Shown here in pieces: positions 23,467 through 32,686 of a stretch of 64,000 bases of DNA. The notes under the pieces were generated by a model that worked only from the letters and a program-made list of their open reading frames with translations, made no database searches and was not told where the DNA came from. The first letter of the stretch is position 1. Each line of letters opens with the position of its first letter. This DNA comes from an uncultured Collinsella sp. (GTDB lineage Bacteria; Actinomycetota; Coriobacteriia; Coriobacteriales; Coriobacteriaceae), in the NCBI GenBank assembly GCA_900541795.1, contig UQLC01000012.1:1-64000 (forward strand). Direction: 5' to 3'. The position numbers and the translations under genes are program-made.

Positions 23467-25640
23467 CCTCCGCTGACCTCCTTAAATATGTGTCGATATC
23501 GCATGGCGACCGCATCGCGCAGAGGGCGCGTCGCCACAGAGTCAAGGTTGCAAGCATACCGCAAGAGCTCGACCGCGTCCAAATGGGCCCACTCGATCAG
23601 CTCCTCGTCGGCATCCAGGTCCACAAAGCGCAGGGTCACGCCGCCGTGCTGGCGGTAGCCCAGAATCTCGCCCTCGTGGCGCAGGCGCAGGTCCATCTGG
23701 GCGAGCGCAAAGCCGTCAGAGGTCTTTTCGAGCGACTGGAGACGGTCTTGTGCCGCCGACGCGCCGCCATTGCCCTTGGAGTGCGTCATGACCAGGCAAG
23801 TGCCCGACACGCTGCCGCGGCCCACGCGACCGCGCAGCTGGTGCAGGGCCGCCAAGCCAAAGCGCTCACCGTTCTCGATGACCATGACGGTGGCGTTGGG
23901 CACGTCGACGCCTACCTCGACCACCGTGGTCGAGACGAGCACGTCGATCTCGCCGCGCTTGAAGGCATCGATCACGCGGTTCTTCTCCCCCGCCGGCATG
24001 CGGCCGTGAAGGCGTTCGATGATAAGTCCCGGCAGGGCCAGGCGCAGTCGGTCGAGCTCGGTTGCCGTATCGTGCAGCGGTACAGGCACGGTTACGCGGC
24101 CTTCGTCGTCGCGGGTGATACCGGGTACGTCTTCCAGCTCATCGGCCGAGTCACTCGGCTCCACAAGCGGGCAGATCACGTAAGCCTGCTGGCCCTTTTC
24201 GTGAGCCTCGCGAATTGCGCCGTAGGCAAGGTCGCGGCTCGACTCGGTAAGCACGCGCGTCGTAACGCCCGCCCCCGGAACAGGCCGATGGCGGATGATG
24301 CTCGTGTCCAGGTCGCCGTAGACCGAGAGCGCCAACGTGCGCGGGATCGGCGTGGCCGTCATAACGAGCAGGTCGGCACCCGGCCCCTTGGCACGCAGGG
24401 CATTGCGCTGGCCCACACCAAAGCGGTGCTGCTCGTCGATGACGACAAGCGACAGATGCTTAAACGCCACGTCATCCGAAAGAACCGCGTGGGTACCAAA
24501 GAGGACGTCGAGCTCGCCCGATTCCAGTTGCGCATGGATCTGCTCACGCTCGGCCGCCGGCGTGGCACCCGTCAGGAGCGCCCAGGACATGCCGGCCTGC
24601 GAGAGCAAGGGGCCGGTCTTGTCGGCATATTGGCGCGCCAGCACGCCCGTAGGCGCCATAACGCAGGACTGAGTACCCGAATCGGCCGCGACGGCCAGCG
24701 CGCAGGCGGCGACGGCCGTCTTGCCGGTACCGACGTCGCCCAGCAGCAGGCGGTTCATCACGCGCCCGCCATCGCACATGTCGTGCAGGATGTCTTGGAA
24801 TGCGGCCTCCTGCTCGTCACTCAGCGAAAACGGCAGGGCTTCCTTGAGCGCTGCCAGGCGCTCGCCCGCGGCATGGGCGTAGGGAGCGACTTCGACCAGG
24901 CCGCCGTCGTTGCGCAGGCGCAGCGCCAGCTGAAGGCAGAGGCACTCCTCATAGGCAAGGCGACGACGCGCGATATCGCGCTCGGCGATGCTCGATGGAA
25001 AGTGAATTGAGCGCAGCGCACGGGCATTGCTCATCAGACGGCGCTTGACGCGCAAACGTGCGGGAATCGGATCGAAGGGATTGCCGACGACCTCGAGCGC
25101 GCCGCTAACGATGCGGCGCATCCACGCCTGGCTCACGCCATCGCTCACATAATGGACCGGCAGGATAGTGCCCGCGGCACGCCCGCCCTCGAGCTTTTCG
25201 AAATGCGGAGAGGCCATCTGCTTAAAACCGTAGGCAAACTCGACCTTACCCATCACGGCCAGGCGGTCTCCCTGCTTAAACTGCTGGGCAATCCAGGGCT
25301 GACGGAAAAAGGCGACTTGCAGCACCCCCGTCTCGTCCACCAGCGAGACCTCGGTCACCTGCATACGCGGGCGGGGCTGCTTTTGAACGATACGGTCGAC
25401 TGTGGCGACTATCGTGCAAACGGTACCGATGGGAGCCATCTCAATGGACCAGGAGCGTGTAAAGTCGAGATATCGATGAGGGATATGGAGAAGGAGGTCC
25501 CCCACCGTCCGAATTCCCAAACGGCGAAGGGCCTCCTCACGCTTACCCGAAACATATTTGAGTCGCGCAATATCCTCGTCGAGCGCATTGCTCTGGGCAA
25601 AGCGCTCCGAGACGCGCGGCACGGAGCACAGCTCGGACAT
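23463..25640 (-). CDS. recG: ATP-dependent DNA helicase RecG
   Basis: A superfamily 2 helicase that remodels stalled replication forks and Holliday junctions. The 725 residues have an N-terminal OB-fold wedge domain (about 60-160), Walker A LLGDVGTGKTAVA, DEQH in VVIDEQHRFGVGQR, motif III TATPIPRTLAL, and the C-terminal helicase block ending in QLRGRVGRGSVSGTCLVM and DLRLRHEGEILGYRQHG. It lies between fakA and rsmD in a coupled operon. Confidence 0.97.
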   Translation of the reverse strand: MSELCSVPRVSERFAQSNALDEDIARLKYVSGKREEALRRLGIRTVGDLLLHIPHRYLDFTRSWSIEMAPIGTVCTIVATVDRIVQKQPRPRMQVTEVSLVDETGVLQVAFFRQPWIAQQFKQGDRLAVMGKVEFAYGFKQMASPHFEKLEGGRAAGTILPVHYVSDGVSQAWMRRIVSGALEVVGNPFDPIPARLRVKRRLMSNARALRSIHFPSSIAERDIARRRLAYEECLCLQLALRLRNDGGLVEVAPYAHAAGERLAALKEALPFSLSDEQEAAFQDILHDMCDGGRVMNRLLLGDVGTGKTAVAACALAVAADSGTQSCVMAPTGVLARQYADKTGPLLSQAGMSWALLTGATPAAEREQIHAQLESGELDVLFGTHAVLSDDVAFKHLSLVVIDEQHRFGVGQRNALRAKGPGADLLVMTATPIPRTLALSVYGDLDTSIIRHRPVPGAGVTTRVLTESSRDLAYGAIREAHEKGQQAYVICPLVEPSDSADELEDVPGITRDDEGRVTVPVPLHDTATELDRLRLALPGLIIERLHGRMPAGEKNRVIDAFKRGEIDVLVSTTVVEVGVDVPNATVMVIENGERFGLAALHQLRGRVGRGSVSGTCLVMTHSKGNGGASAAQDRLQSLEKTSDGFALAQMDLRLRHEGEILGYRQHGGVTLRFVDLDADEELIEWAHLDAVELLRYACNLDSVATRPLRDAVAMRYRHIFKEVSGG

Positions 25641-25650
25641 GGGCAGATGC

Positions 25651-27312
25651 CTACTCGATCGAGAAGATCACGGGATAGAGCGGCTGCTCGCCACGATGGG
25701 CGTCGACCTCCAGATCGGGCTGAGCCTCCTCGATGGCGTCGACGATCTCCTGAAAGGCCTCATCGGACAGCTCCTCGCCGGCCAGAATCGTCAGCGCGTC
25801 GCCCTCCTCTTCCTCCTGCATACGGTTGATGCAGTCGAGCGTGACCTGCTTCACATCGGAGCCGACCACGTCGATGGAGCCGGCAATGATACCCATGACG
25901 TCACCGGAGTGAATCGGAGAGCCGTCAGAGGCGCTGGAATCGCGCACGGCACGGGTGACTTCGCCATCGCGAACCTCGCTGATGGCGTCGACCATGGCGG
26001 CAACGGCGTCCTCGAGCTCGGAATCGGGCAGGACTGAGAACAGCGCGGAGAACGCCTGCGGGACGGTCTTGGTGGGAACGACGGCGACCTTCTTGTCGGT
26101 GCAGGCAGAAGCGGCAGCCTCGGCAGCCATACGGATGTTGCCGTTATTGGGCAGGATGATGACCGAGGTCGCGTTGACCTGGTCCACCGCGCCCAGCAGG
26201 TCGGCGGTCGAGGGGTTCATGGTCTGGCCACCCGAGACGATCACGTCAACGCCAAGGGACTTGAGGATGTCGGCCTCGCCCGAACCGGCGGCAACGGCGA
26301 CAAAGCCCAACGCCTTGGCGGGCTCGGCGGCCTTTTCCTGGTCCTCATGAATCTTGGCGGTACGGTCGTGGGCCTCCATCTCCATGTTGTGGATAAAGAC
26401 CTCGTAAATCTGACCGAGCTGCAGCATGTGCTCGAGCACCAGGTTGGGGGTGTTGGAGTGCACGTGAATCTTGTAGTCGGGGTAGGCACCCACGAGCAGC
26501 TCGCAGTCGCCCATGGAGCCCAGGAACTTAAGGCACTCATCCTCGTCAAAGGGAGCGTCGGCCTTAAAGAGGAACTCGTTGCAGTAGCGGAACTCCGAGC
26601 CCTCCCAGTCATCGTTGGCCTCGATCTCAACGCGACCGAGGGCCGCATCGCGGGCAGAGCCGGCAGAATCAAACGTGGCGGAGAAATCCTCGACAACGGT
26701 GCTACGGCCGAGCGCAGCGGCAACAAAGTTCTCCAGGAAGATGGCAAAGCCGAAGGCGCCGGAGTCAACCACGCCATTCTCCTTCAGAACGGGCAGCAGG
26801 TCGGGCGTGCGAGCGACGGACTGATATGCCTCGACGACGATGGCGTCGAGCGCGTCCTCGGCCGAGAACTTCTTCTTCTCGCACTCGTCGGCCTTGGTCG
26901 AGACATCGCGCAGGACCGTAAGAATCGTGCCCTCGATGGGCTTGCGGACAGCTTGGAAGGCGACCTTGACGGCGCGACGGAAGGCGAAGGCGATGTTGGC
27001 GGACGTAATGGGCTCGTCGGCGGAGACAAGACCCTCAGCCACGCCGCGCAGAATCTGCGACGTGATGACGCCGGAGTTACCGCGGGCGCCCATCAGGGAG
27101 CCGTGAGTGATGGCGCCGGCGATGGCCTCCATGTCAGCGTCGGCAGGAAGGGCGGAGAGCTCCTTGGTCACCGAGGCGAGCGTGAGCGACATGTTGGTAC
27201 CAGTGTCGCCGTCGGGTACGGGGAAGACGTTGAGCTTGTTGATCTCCTCGGCCTTGTCGGAAACGGCAGCCGCAGCGATCGGAAAACAGGTGCGAATGGT
27301 CTTTGCAATCAT
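25651..27312 (-). CDS. fakA: DAK2-domain fatty acid kinase, FakA-like
   Basis: A 553-residue protein of the FakA/YloV family. The N-terminal Dak2-type ATP-binding domain shows NKLNVFPVPDGDTGTNM (about 25-41) and GARGNSGVI. The middle and C-terminal parts belong to the family's DegV-facing domains (DYKIHVHSNTP, VSGGQTMNPST, LPNNGNIRMAAE). FakA phosphorylates fatty acids held by FakB/DegV proteins to feed PlsX/PlsY lipid synthesis. No fakB is next to it. It follows an Asp23 gene and precedes recG, the classic Gram-positive order. Confidence 0.93.
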   Translation of the reverse strand: MIAKTIRTCFPIAAAAVSDKAEEINKLNVFPVPDGDTGTNMSLTLASVTKELSALPADADMEAIAGAITHGSLMGARGNSGVITSQILRGVAEGLVSADEPITSANIAFAFRRAVKVAFQAVRKPIEGTILTVLRDVSTKADECEKKKFSAEDALDAIVVEAYQSVARTPDLLPVLKENGVVDSGAFGFAIFLENFVAAALGRSTVVEDFSATFDSAGSARDAALGRVEIEANDDWEGSEFRYCNEFLFKADAPFDEDECLKFLGSMGDCELLVGAYPDYKIHVHSNTPNLVLEHMLQLGQIYEVFIHNMEMEAHDRTAKIHEDQEKAAEPAKALGFVAVAAGSGEADILKSLGVDVIVSGGQTMNPSTADLLGAVDQVNATSVIILPNNGNIRMAAEAAASACTDKKVAVVPTKTVPQAFSALFSVLPDSELEDAVAAMVDAISEVRDGEVTRAVRDSSASDGSPIHSGDVMGIIAGSIDVVGSDVKQVTLDCINRMQEEEEGDALTILAGEELSDEAFQEIVDAIEEAQPDLEVDAHRGEQPLYPVIFSIE

Positions 27313-27339
27313 GGGTATTTGAATCTCCGTTTTCGGATG

Positions 27340-27696
27340 CTAGTTCAGACGGCTCTTGAGCGCGTCGATATGGATGCCGATCTTAAGGCTGGCGGGATCG
27401 ATCTGGGCGATCTCCTGCAGGGTGAAGGCAACGGAGCTCGAAAGATTGTGGCAGACGGACTTCATGTTGACGCCGTTCTCGAGCACGACGTGAAGATCGA
27501 CCGTAAGGCCGTTCTCGTCGGCGGAGACAAGCACGCCCTTGCGGAGGCGCTGACCGGCAAGCAGGCGCACGCTCTCGGCGCCCTGGAGCTGCTCAGCCAT
27601 ACCGACAACGCCATAGCACGTCATCGCGGCATAACCGGCAATATCGGCAATAACGTCGTTCGAGACGCTCAGGCTGCCGTTAATGGTCTCAGACAC
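27340..27696 (-). CDS. Asp23/Gls24 family protein
   Basis: A 118-residue Asp23/Gls24-family protein (YloU-like). The core pattern is ING.LSVSNDVIADIAGYAAMTCYGVVGMA, ending in VAFTLQEIAQIDPASLKIGIHIDAL. Asp23 relatives associate with the cell envelope and alkaline stress; the short YloU form next to fakA is widely conserved but its role is unclear. The GTG at 27696 has AAGGAG 6 nt upstream; an upstream in-frame ATG has no ribosome site. Confidence 0.9.
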   Translation of the reverse strand: MSETINGSLSVSNDVIADIAGYAAMTCYGVVGMAEQLQGAESVRLLAGQRLRKGVLVSADENGLTVDLHVVLENGVNMKSVCHNLSSSVAFTLQEIAQIDPASLKIGIHIDALKSRLN

Positions 27697-27855
27697 AAGA
27701 ATCTCCTTTTCTTGGTGCTCGCGGCACCATGTCGTGGGAGCAATCATTGCATTATTCTACAACGACCGCGCCATGTTGAGGTGGCGGGCCTCGGGATTAC
27801 ATCCTCGACACGAAATGTTGATACGGTAACGTTCGAGTCAAGTGGTCGCGGCATG

Positions 27856-27885
27856 AAAAAACCCGCCGCATAAGCGACGGGTTTT
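27856..27885 (-). terminator. Terminator after tRNA-Asn
   Basis: On the minus strand AACCCGTCGC pairs with GCGGCGGGTT, followed by a run of six Ts, 7 nt after the tRNA CCA end. Confidence 0.85.
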
Positions 27886-27891
27886 ACAACC

Positions 27892-27966
27892 TGGCTCCCC
27901 GGGTAGGACTCGAACCTACAACAGCGCGGTTAACAGCCGCGTGCTCTACCATTGAGCTACCGAGGA
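27892..27966 (-). tRNA. tRNA-Asn (GTT)
   Basis: A 75-nt tRNA with the CCA end encoded. The acceptor stem is TCCTCGG with CCGGGGA (one G-U pair). The D loop is in AGCTCAATGGTAGAGC, the anticodon arm in GCGGCTGTTAACCGC with anticodon GTT for asparagine, and the T arm GTAGGTTCGAGTCCTAC. It is followed at once by an intrinsic terminator. Confidence 0.97.
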
Positions 27967-28054
27967 ATAGGTGCGTGCTCTCAAGCAACGAAGTTTATTA
28001 TACGGACGAATCAGCTTAGGGCAAGAACTTTTTTGAGATTTTTTCCGACCTAGT

Positions 28055-28074
28055 CATTGGGGACGTCCCCAATG
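28055..28074. repeat. Perfect 20-bp REP-like palindrome
   Basis: CATTGGGGACGTCCCCAATG is a perfect palindrome, with one more T/A pair on each side, in the gap between rpoD and tRNA-Asn. It shares the GGGGAC head with the inverted repeats at 4763-4806 and 7812-7896. Confidence 0.7.
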
Positions 28075-28082
28075 ACCACATG

Positions 28083-28119
28083 AAAGCGCCCCCAAGCGGA
28101 TGTGCTTGAGGGCGCTTCT
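28083..28119 (-). terminator. Terminator after rpoD
   Basis: AAGCGCCC/GGGCGCTT plus CAAGC/GCTTG form a stem of 13 pairs with one mismatch, 8 nt after the rpoD stop, ending in TTT. Confidence 0.75.
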
Positions 28120-28126
28120 TGCTTGA

Positions 28127-29476
28127 CTAGCTTTCGATATAGTCTTTGAGCTTGCTGCTGCGGCTCGGGTGGCGGAGCTTGGCCAAGGTCTTGGACTCGA
28201 TCTGGCGGATACGCTCGCGCGTGACGCCAAACTCGCGGCCGACTTCCTCGAGCGTACGGGGATGTCCGTCGACAAGGCCAAAGCGCAGCTCGATAACCTT
28301 GCGCTCACGATCGGCAAGCGAGTCGAGCACCTGGGTGAGCTGCTCCTGCAGCATGGAGAAGCTGGCCGCATCGGGCGGAACGATGGCCTGGGAGTCCTCG
28401 ATGAAGTCGCCCAGCTGGGAATCCTCTTCCTCGCCGATGGGGGTCTCGAGCGACACGGGCTCCTGCGAGATCTTCTGGATCTCGCGGACGCGGTCGGCGC
28501 TCATGTCCATTTCGGCACCGATCTCCTCGGGGGTCGGGTCGCGACCAAGGTCCTGAAGAAGCTGGCGCTGCACGCGGACGAGTTTGTTGATGGTCTCGAC
28601 CATGTGCACGGGAATACGGATGGTACGGGCCTGGTCGGCGATAGCGCGCGTGATGGCCTGACGGATCCACCACGTGGCGTACGTGGAGAACTTAAAGCCC
28701 TTCTGGTAGTCGAACTTCTCGACGGCGCGGATCAGACCGAGGTTGCCCTCCTGGATCAAGTCCAGGAACAGCATGCCGCGTCCGACATAGCGCTTAGCGA
28801 TGGAGACGACCAGACGCAGGTTTGCGCTGATGAGCGCCTGCTTGGCTTCGAGGCCCACGTTCTCAATGCGCGTAAGACGACGCATCTCGGCACGCGTGAG
28901 TTCGAGCTCACCAGCATCGGCAGCCTCGAGCTTCTCGGTGGCCTCAAGACCGGCCTCGATCTTCATAGCTAGATCGACCTCTTCGGAGGCGGTCAACAGG
29001 TCGACCTTGCCGATCTCCTTGAGGTACATACGGACCGGATCGCCGGTCAGCATCACCGTGGAGGCATCGATGCCACGCACGCGGGAGCGTGAACGGGACG
29101 TGCGCACGGTGCGCTTCTTCTTGCTCTTGGAAGAACCCATCTCGGCATCGGCCTGACGGGCCATCTTGAGCTCATGATCGTCAAGCGAGCCGGAATCGTG
29201 CTCGTCGTCGTCATCGAAATCGTCGGTATCGGTATCGTTATCGTCATCGTCGACGTCCATGGGGGCGTCGTCGTTACCGCTCGCGGAGATAATCTGGATG
29301 CCGCTGTTGCGCAGCGCGGAATACACCGCGGTGAGCTGCTCGTCAGAAACATCGATATCCTTCAGGGCGACCTGAATCTCGTCCTCGGTTACCGAAGTCC
29401 TGTTTGAGCCGTTGCCCATGAGCTTTGCAACGTAGGATTCCAGCCCAGTACCCGTGCTCTCAGTCTTTTTTGGCAC
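28127..29476 (-). CDS. rpoD: Primary sigma factor RpoD/SigA
   Basis: The housekeeping sigma-70 factor. A variable N-terminus carries a very acidic block (DDDDNDTDTDDFDDDDEHD). Region 1.2/2 shows DPVRMYLKEIGKVDLLTA. Region 2 has DLIQEGNLGLIRAVEKFDYQKGFKFSTYATWWIRQAITRAI (core binding and -10 recognition). Region 3 follows, and region 4 has RTLEEVGREFGVTRERIRQIE for the -35 box. The GTG at 29476 has GGGAG 5 nt upstream and is preferred over the ATG five codons earlier. It lies downstream of dnaG, as in many Gram-positives. Confidence 0.97.
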   Translation of the reverse strand: MPKKTESTGTGLESYVAKLMGNGSNRTSVTEDEIQVALKDIDVSDEQLTAVYSALRNSGIQIISASGNDDAPMDVDDDDNDTDTDDFDDDDEHDSGSLDDHELKMARQADAEMGSSKSKKKRTVRTSRSRSRVRGIDASTVMLTGDPVRMYLKEIGKVDLLTASEEVDLAMKIEAGLEATEKLEAADAGELELTRAEMRRLTRIENVGLEAKQALISANLRLVVSIAKRYVGRGMLFLDLIQEGNLGLIRAVEKFDYQKGFKFSTYATWWIRQAITRAIADQARTIRIPVHMVETINKLVRVQRQLLQDLGRDPTPEEIGAEMDMSADRVREIQKISQEPVSLETPIGEEEDSQLGDFIEDSQAIVPPDAASFSMLQEQLTQVLDSLADRERKVIELRFGLVDGHPRTLEEVGREFGVTRERIRQIESKTLAKLRHPSRSSKLKDYIES

Positions 29477-29586
29477 AGATTCTCCCTTCATAGTCCACAG
29501 GACTCAATACTTTAGCACACACATTGACGTCTATACCCAAAAAGAGGGCTGGATATAGGCGAGAATACGCTGGTTGACCACAACAT

Positions 29587-31686
29587 CTAGGCTTGTTCGG
29601 TGCCTGCGGCCTCCAGGCCGATCAAACGAAACGGGTCCGCCACGCCGCCGATCGACTTTTGCAGTTCGCGCTGACGCTGCGAGTCCTGTGCGGCCTGCAC
29701 GGTCAGCGCACGACGGGCCTCATCGTCGAGCGACCGGTCCTGGCGAAGCTTGGCCTGTGCGGCGCGCATGCGGCGCTTGATGGTGTAGAGCTCAAGGGTA
29801 TCAAGCATAAACACGATGTTCGTCTCGGTGGGGTGCTTGCTCGTCGACGAAATGCGCCCGGCGCTGACAAGCGACGCTGCCTCGGGACACACCGCGCGCG
29901 CCGCATCCATGCACGCCGTGGGGTCGGTGCCCGGCGGCGTCGCGAGCACGGCCCACGCGATGGACTCGTGGCGCGGATCCACCCACTCGATCGAGCAGAT
30001 GCGGTCGGCATACGTGCGGAACAGGTCGGGGTAGCTCGTGAGCATCGTCAGCAGCTCGCGCTCCCCTGCCAAGGACTTGCGCTCTAGATCGGTAAGAACC
30101 ATAGGGGCCGAGGCGTCTGTCGGGGCACCGGCGGGCGCAGCGCCCATACCATCAGGCACATCGATCGGCGGAAGATCGTCGACGACCTCCACGGGCGCGG
30201 CCCCATAGGCATCAAGCGGAACGTAGTCGTACGGGTCCTCCTCGACCGGTGCGGACACCGGCGGCGTCGCATCCGCGGCCCAGGCACCGCGAGACGTCCC
30301 CTGCGAACCAGACGTCCGACCGCCCGCGATGCCCGCGCGCTCAGCTTGCGCGCGTTGACGCTCGTAGCTCTGCTCACGACGTCGCTCCGCATCCTCACGC
30401 TTGGCGACATCGCGAAACACACGGCCCGAACTCGCGCGCACGGTCTCCAGGTCCAAACCCAGCAGATCGGCAATCTGGATAAAGTACGTGTCGATCATAT
30501 AGCTGTTGCGCAGCGGATAGATGAGCGTCAGCGCATCCTCGAGCGCTTTAGCGCGACCGCCCGGTGTGGTAATGTCGCTCGACTCCTGCAGCGAACGGTA
30601 CACAAAGTCCATGAGGGGCTCGGCGGCATCGATGCGCGCCTGAAGTGCCTCGCCGCCATGTGCTGTGATGAACTCCATGGGGTCGTTGCCGTCGGGCAGC
30701 ACCACGCAGCGCAGGTCCATCGAATCCTGTTCAATAAACTGAATCGCGCGGCGAGCGGCCTTTTGACCGGCGGCGTCGCCATCGAACATATACACAATGC
30801 GCTTGGCAAAGCGGGTTAGCGTCTTGACGTGATGCTCCGTGAGCGCCGTGCCCAGCGTGGCGACGACGTTTTTGATCCCCGCCTCCCAGCAGGCGATGCA
30901 GTCGGTATAGCCCTCCACCACGATGGCGGTATCCTGCGCGACGATAAACTCCTTGGCCCAGTTAAAGCCGTAGAGGTTTCGCTTTTTATGAAACACGCTC
31001 GTCTCGGCGGTGTTGAGGTACTTAGGCTGACCATCGCCCATGATGCGCCCGCCAAAAGCGATGTTATGACCCTGCTCGTCAAAAATGGGAAACATCACAC
31101 GGTCGTAAAAACGGTCGGCGAGCTGTCCGTGCCCACGGCTCACGGCCACGTTGGCGTCAATCATCTCCTGCGGGGTAAAACCCGCCTGGGACAGGTGCGA
31201 CACCAGCGCGTTACGGCCCGGTGCAAAGCCCAGGCAGTAGCGGCGGCAGACGTCGCCACCCATGCCGCGGCTGGCAAAGTACTCGCGCGGACGGCTGTCC
31301 TTACCGCGCATAAGCATGGTGTGGTAGAACTGGGCCGTCTCGGCGCACAGGTCATAGATGCGGGCACGCTTGGTGCCGCGATCGCGCTGCGCACCGGTAT
31401 CGTGCAGTTCAATGCCCGCACGATCAGCCAAATAGCGGATCGACTCGGGAAAACTCAGGTTCTCGCGCTTCATGATATAGGTGAAGACGTCGCCGCCCTC
31501 GCCGCAGCCAAAGCAGTGCCACACCTGCGTAGCAGGGATAATGTGAAACGATGGGGTCTTTTCGCCATGAAACGGACAGCAGCCCCAAAACTCATGGCCG
31601 CGGGGCTTGAGCTCAACCGTTTCCTGCACGATGGCAACCAAGTCTGACGCCGCGCGTACCTGATCTTTTTCCTCATCGCTAATCAC
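29587..31686 (-). CDS. dnaG: DNA primase
   Basis: It makes RNA primers at the replication fork. The 699 residues have the N-terminal zinc-binding domain CPFHGEKTPSF ... WHCFGCGEGGDVF (about 35-70), the catalytic core with FGGRIMGDGQPKYLNT, the TOPRIM motif VVEGYTDCIACWEAG with MFDGDAAGQKAA, and a C-terminal helicase-interaction domain after a Pro/Ala/Asp-rich linker. The start is GTG, overlapping the ribF stop by 8 nt, so dnaG is the last gene of the long rimP-nusA-infB operon and is followed by rpoD. Confidence 0.97.
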   Translation of the reverse strand: MISDEEKDQVRAASDLVAIVQETVELKPRGHEFWGCCPFHGEKTPSFHIIPATQVWHCFGCGEGGDVFTYIMKRENLSFPESIRYLADRAGIELHDTGAQRDRGTKRARIYDLCAETAQFYHTMLMRGKDSRPREYFASRGMGGDVCRRYCLGFAPGRNALVSHLSQAGFTPQEMIDANVAVSRGHGQLADRFYDRVMFPIFDEQGHNIAFGGRIMGDGQPKYLNTAETSVFHKKRNLYGFNWAKEFIVAQDTAIVVEGYTDCIACWEAGIKNVVATLGTALTEHHVKTLTRFAKRIVYMFDGDAAGQKAARRAIQFIEQDSMDLRCVVLPDGNDPMEFITAHGGEALQARIDAAEPLMDFVYRSLQESSDITTPGGRAKALEDALTLIYPLRNSYMIDTYFIQIADLLGLDLETVRASSGRVFRDVAKREDAERRREQSYERQRAQAERAGIAGGRTSGSQGTSRGAWAADATPPVSAPVEEDPYDYVPLDAYGAAPVEVVDDLPPIDVPDGMGAAPAGAPTDASAPMVLTDLERKSLAGERELLTMLTSYPDLFRTYADRICSIEWVDPRHESIAWAVLATPPGTDPTACMDAARAVCPEAASLVSAGRISSTSKHPTETNIVFMLDTLELYTIKRRMRAAQAKLRQDRSLDDEARRALTVQAAQDSQRQRELQKSIGGVADPFRLIGLEAAGTEQA

Positions 31687-32686
31687 GGATACTCACCCCC
31701 TGCTCACCCAAGTTATGACGGATATCGTCGATATTACCCTCGACGGTCGCGATCAACTCGTCCAGGGAATCGAACACGCGAGACGGACGCAGCCAGCGCG
31801 TAAACGCCAGCGACACCGAGGCGCCATACAGGTCGCCCGCATAGCCGATCAAGTTGGCCTCGAGATGCGCCGAGGCGGCATCATCGGCATAGGTCGGCGG
31901 CAGGCCGACGTTAACGGCAGCAGGCCATACGGTATCGTCGACCAGCACCAGACCCTCATAGACGCCATCGGCAGGCACTTGGATGCCGTCGGGCACCTGG
32001 ATGTTTGCCGTGGGAAAGCCCATGTCGGAGCCCTCATGACGGCCAGCCGCCACAACGCCGCGCAGCATATAGGGACGGCCGAGAAGCTCTGCGGCCAGCT
32101 CCACATGACCCTGACCCAGCTCATGGCGGATACGCGTGGCGCAGATGGTCTGCCCGTTAACGCAGAGCAGGTCGTGACCGTAAACGTCAACCCCACGCTC
32201 AGTGCCCCAGGCGCGCATCTCGGCAACGCCCGAAGCGCCGCCGCGGCCGAGCCTAAAGTCGCTGCCTACACGAATGGAGCGAATGTCGACAACGCGCGAC
32301 AACAACGCCAGAAACCCGACATGGTCGAGTGCCGCCACGGCAGGCGTAAAGGGAACGGCCACCACCGCATCGACCCTGGTTTGAGCCAGAGCGTGCAGGC
32401 GGTCGGCCGTCGTCATCAATTTTTGGGCGGGCAACGGACTCACCACGACGTCCGGATCAGGATCGAAGGTGACCACGACCGCTTTGCTGCCGTGATCATG
32501 TGCATCGCGAATAACCGCTTCGATCAGCTCTTGGTGCCCACGATGCACGCCATCAAACACGCCAATAGCGATCGACGCGGAACCCAAGAACTCGCACCCA
32601 TCAAAAGCATCGGCAGAAACGATACGGGCCTCATCCAACTCACCCGCGAAAAAGATACGCGCGAGCTCGTGGGGCGCCAGCATCAT
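31679..32686 (-). CDS. ribF: Bifunctional riboflavin kinase / FAD synthetase
   Basis: It converts riboflavin to FMN and then FAD. The N-terminal nucleotidyltransferase domain shows AIGVFDGVHRGHQELI and VVTFDPDP, with GSDFRLGRGGASG later. The C-terminal kinase has MGFPTANIQVP and EANLIGYAGDLYGASVSLAF. The 335 residues are the usual length. It overlaps truB by 4 nt (ATGA) and dnaG by 8 nt; the truB-ribF pairing is standard. Confidence 0.96.
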   Translation of the reverse strand: MMLAPHELARIFFAGELDEARIVSADAFDGCEFLGSASIAIGVFDGVHRGHQELIEAVIRDAHDHGSKAVVVTFDPDPDVVVSPLPAQKLMTTADRLHALAQTRVDAVVAVPFTPAVAALDHVGFLALLSRVVDIRSIRVGSDFRLGRGGASGVAEMRAWGTERGVDVYGHDLLCVNGQTICATRIRHELGQGHVELAAELLGRPYMLRGVVAAGRHEGSDMGFPTANIQVPDGIQVPADGVYEGLVLVDDTVWPAAVNVGLPPTYADDAASAHLEANLIGYAGDLYGASVSLAFTRWLRPSRVFDSLDELIATVEGNIDDIRHNLGEQGVSIRD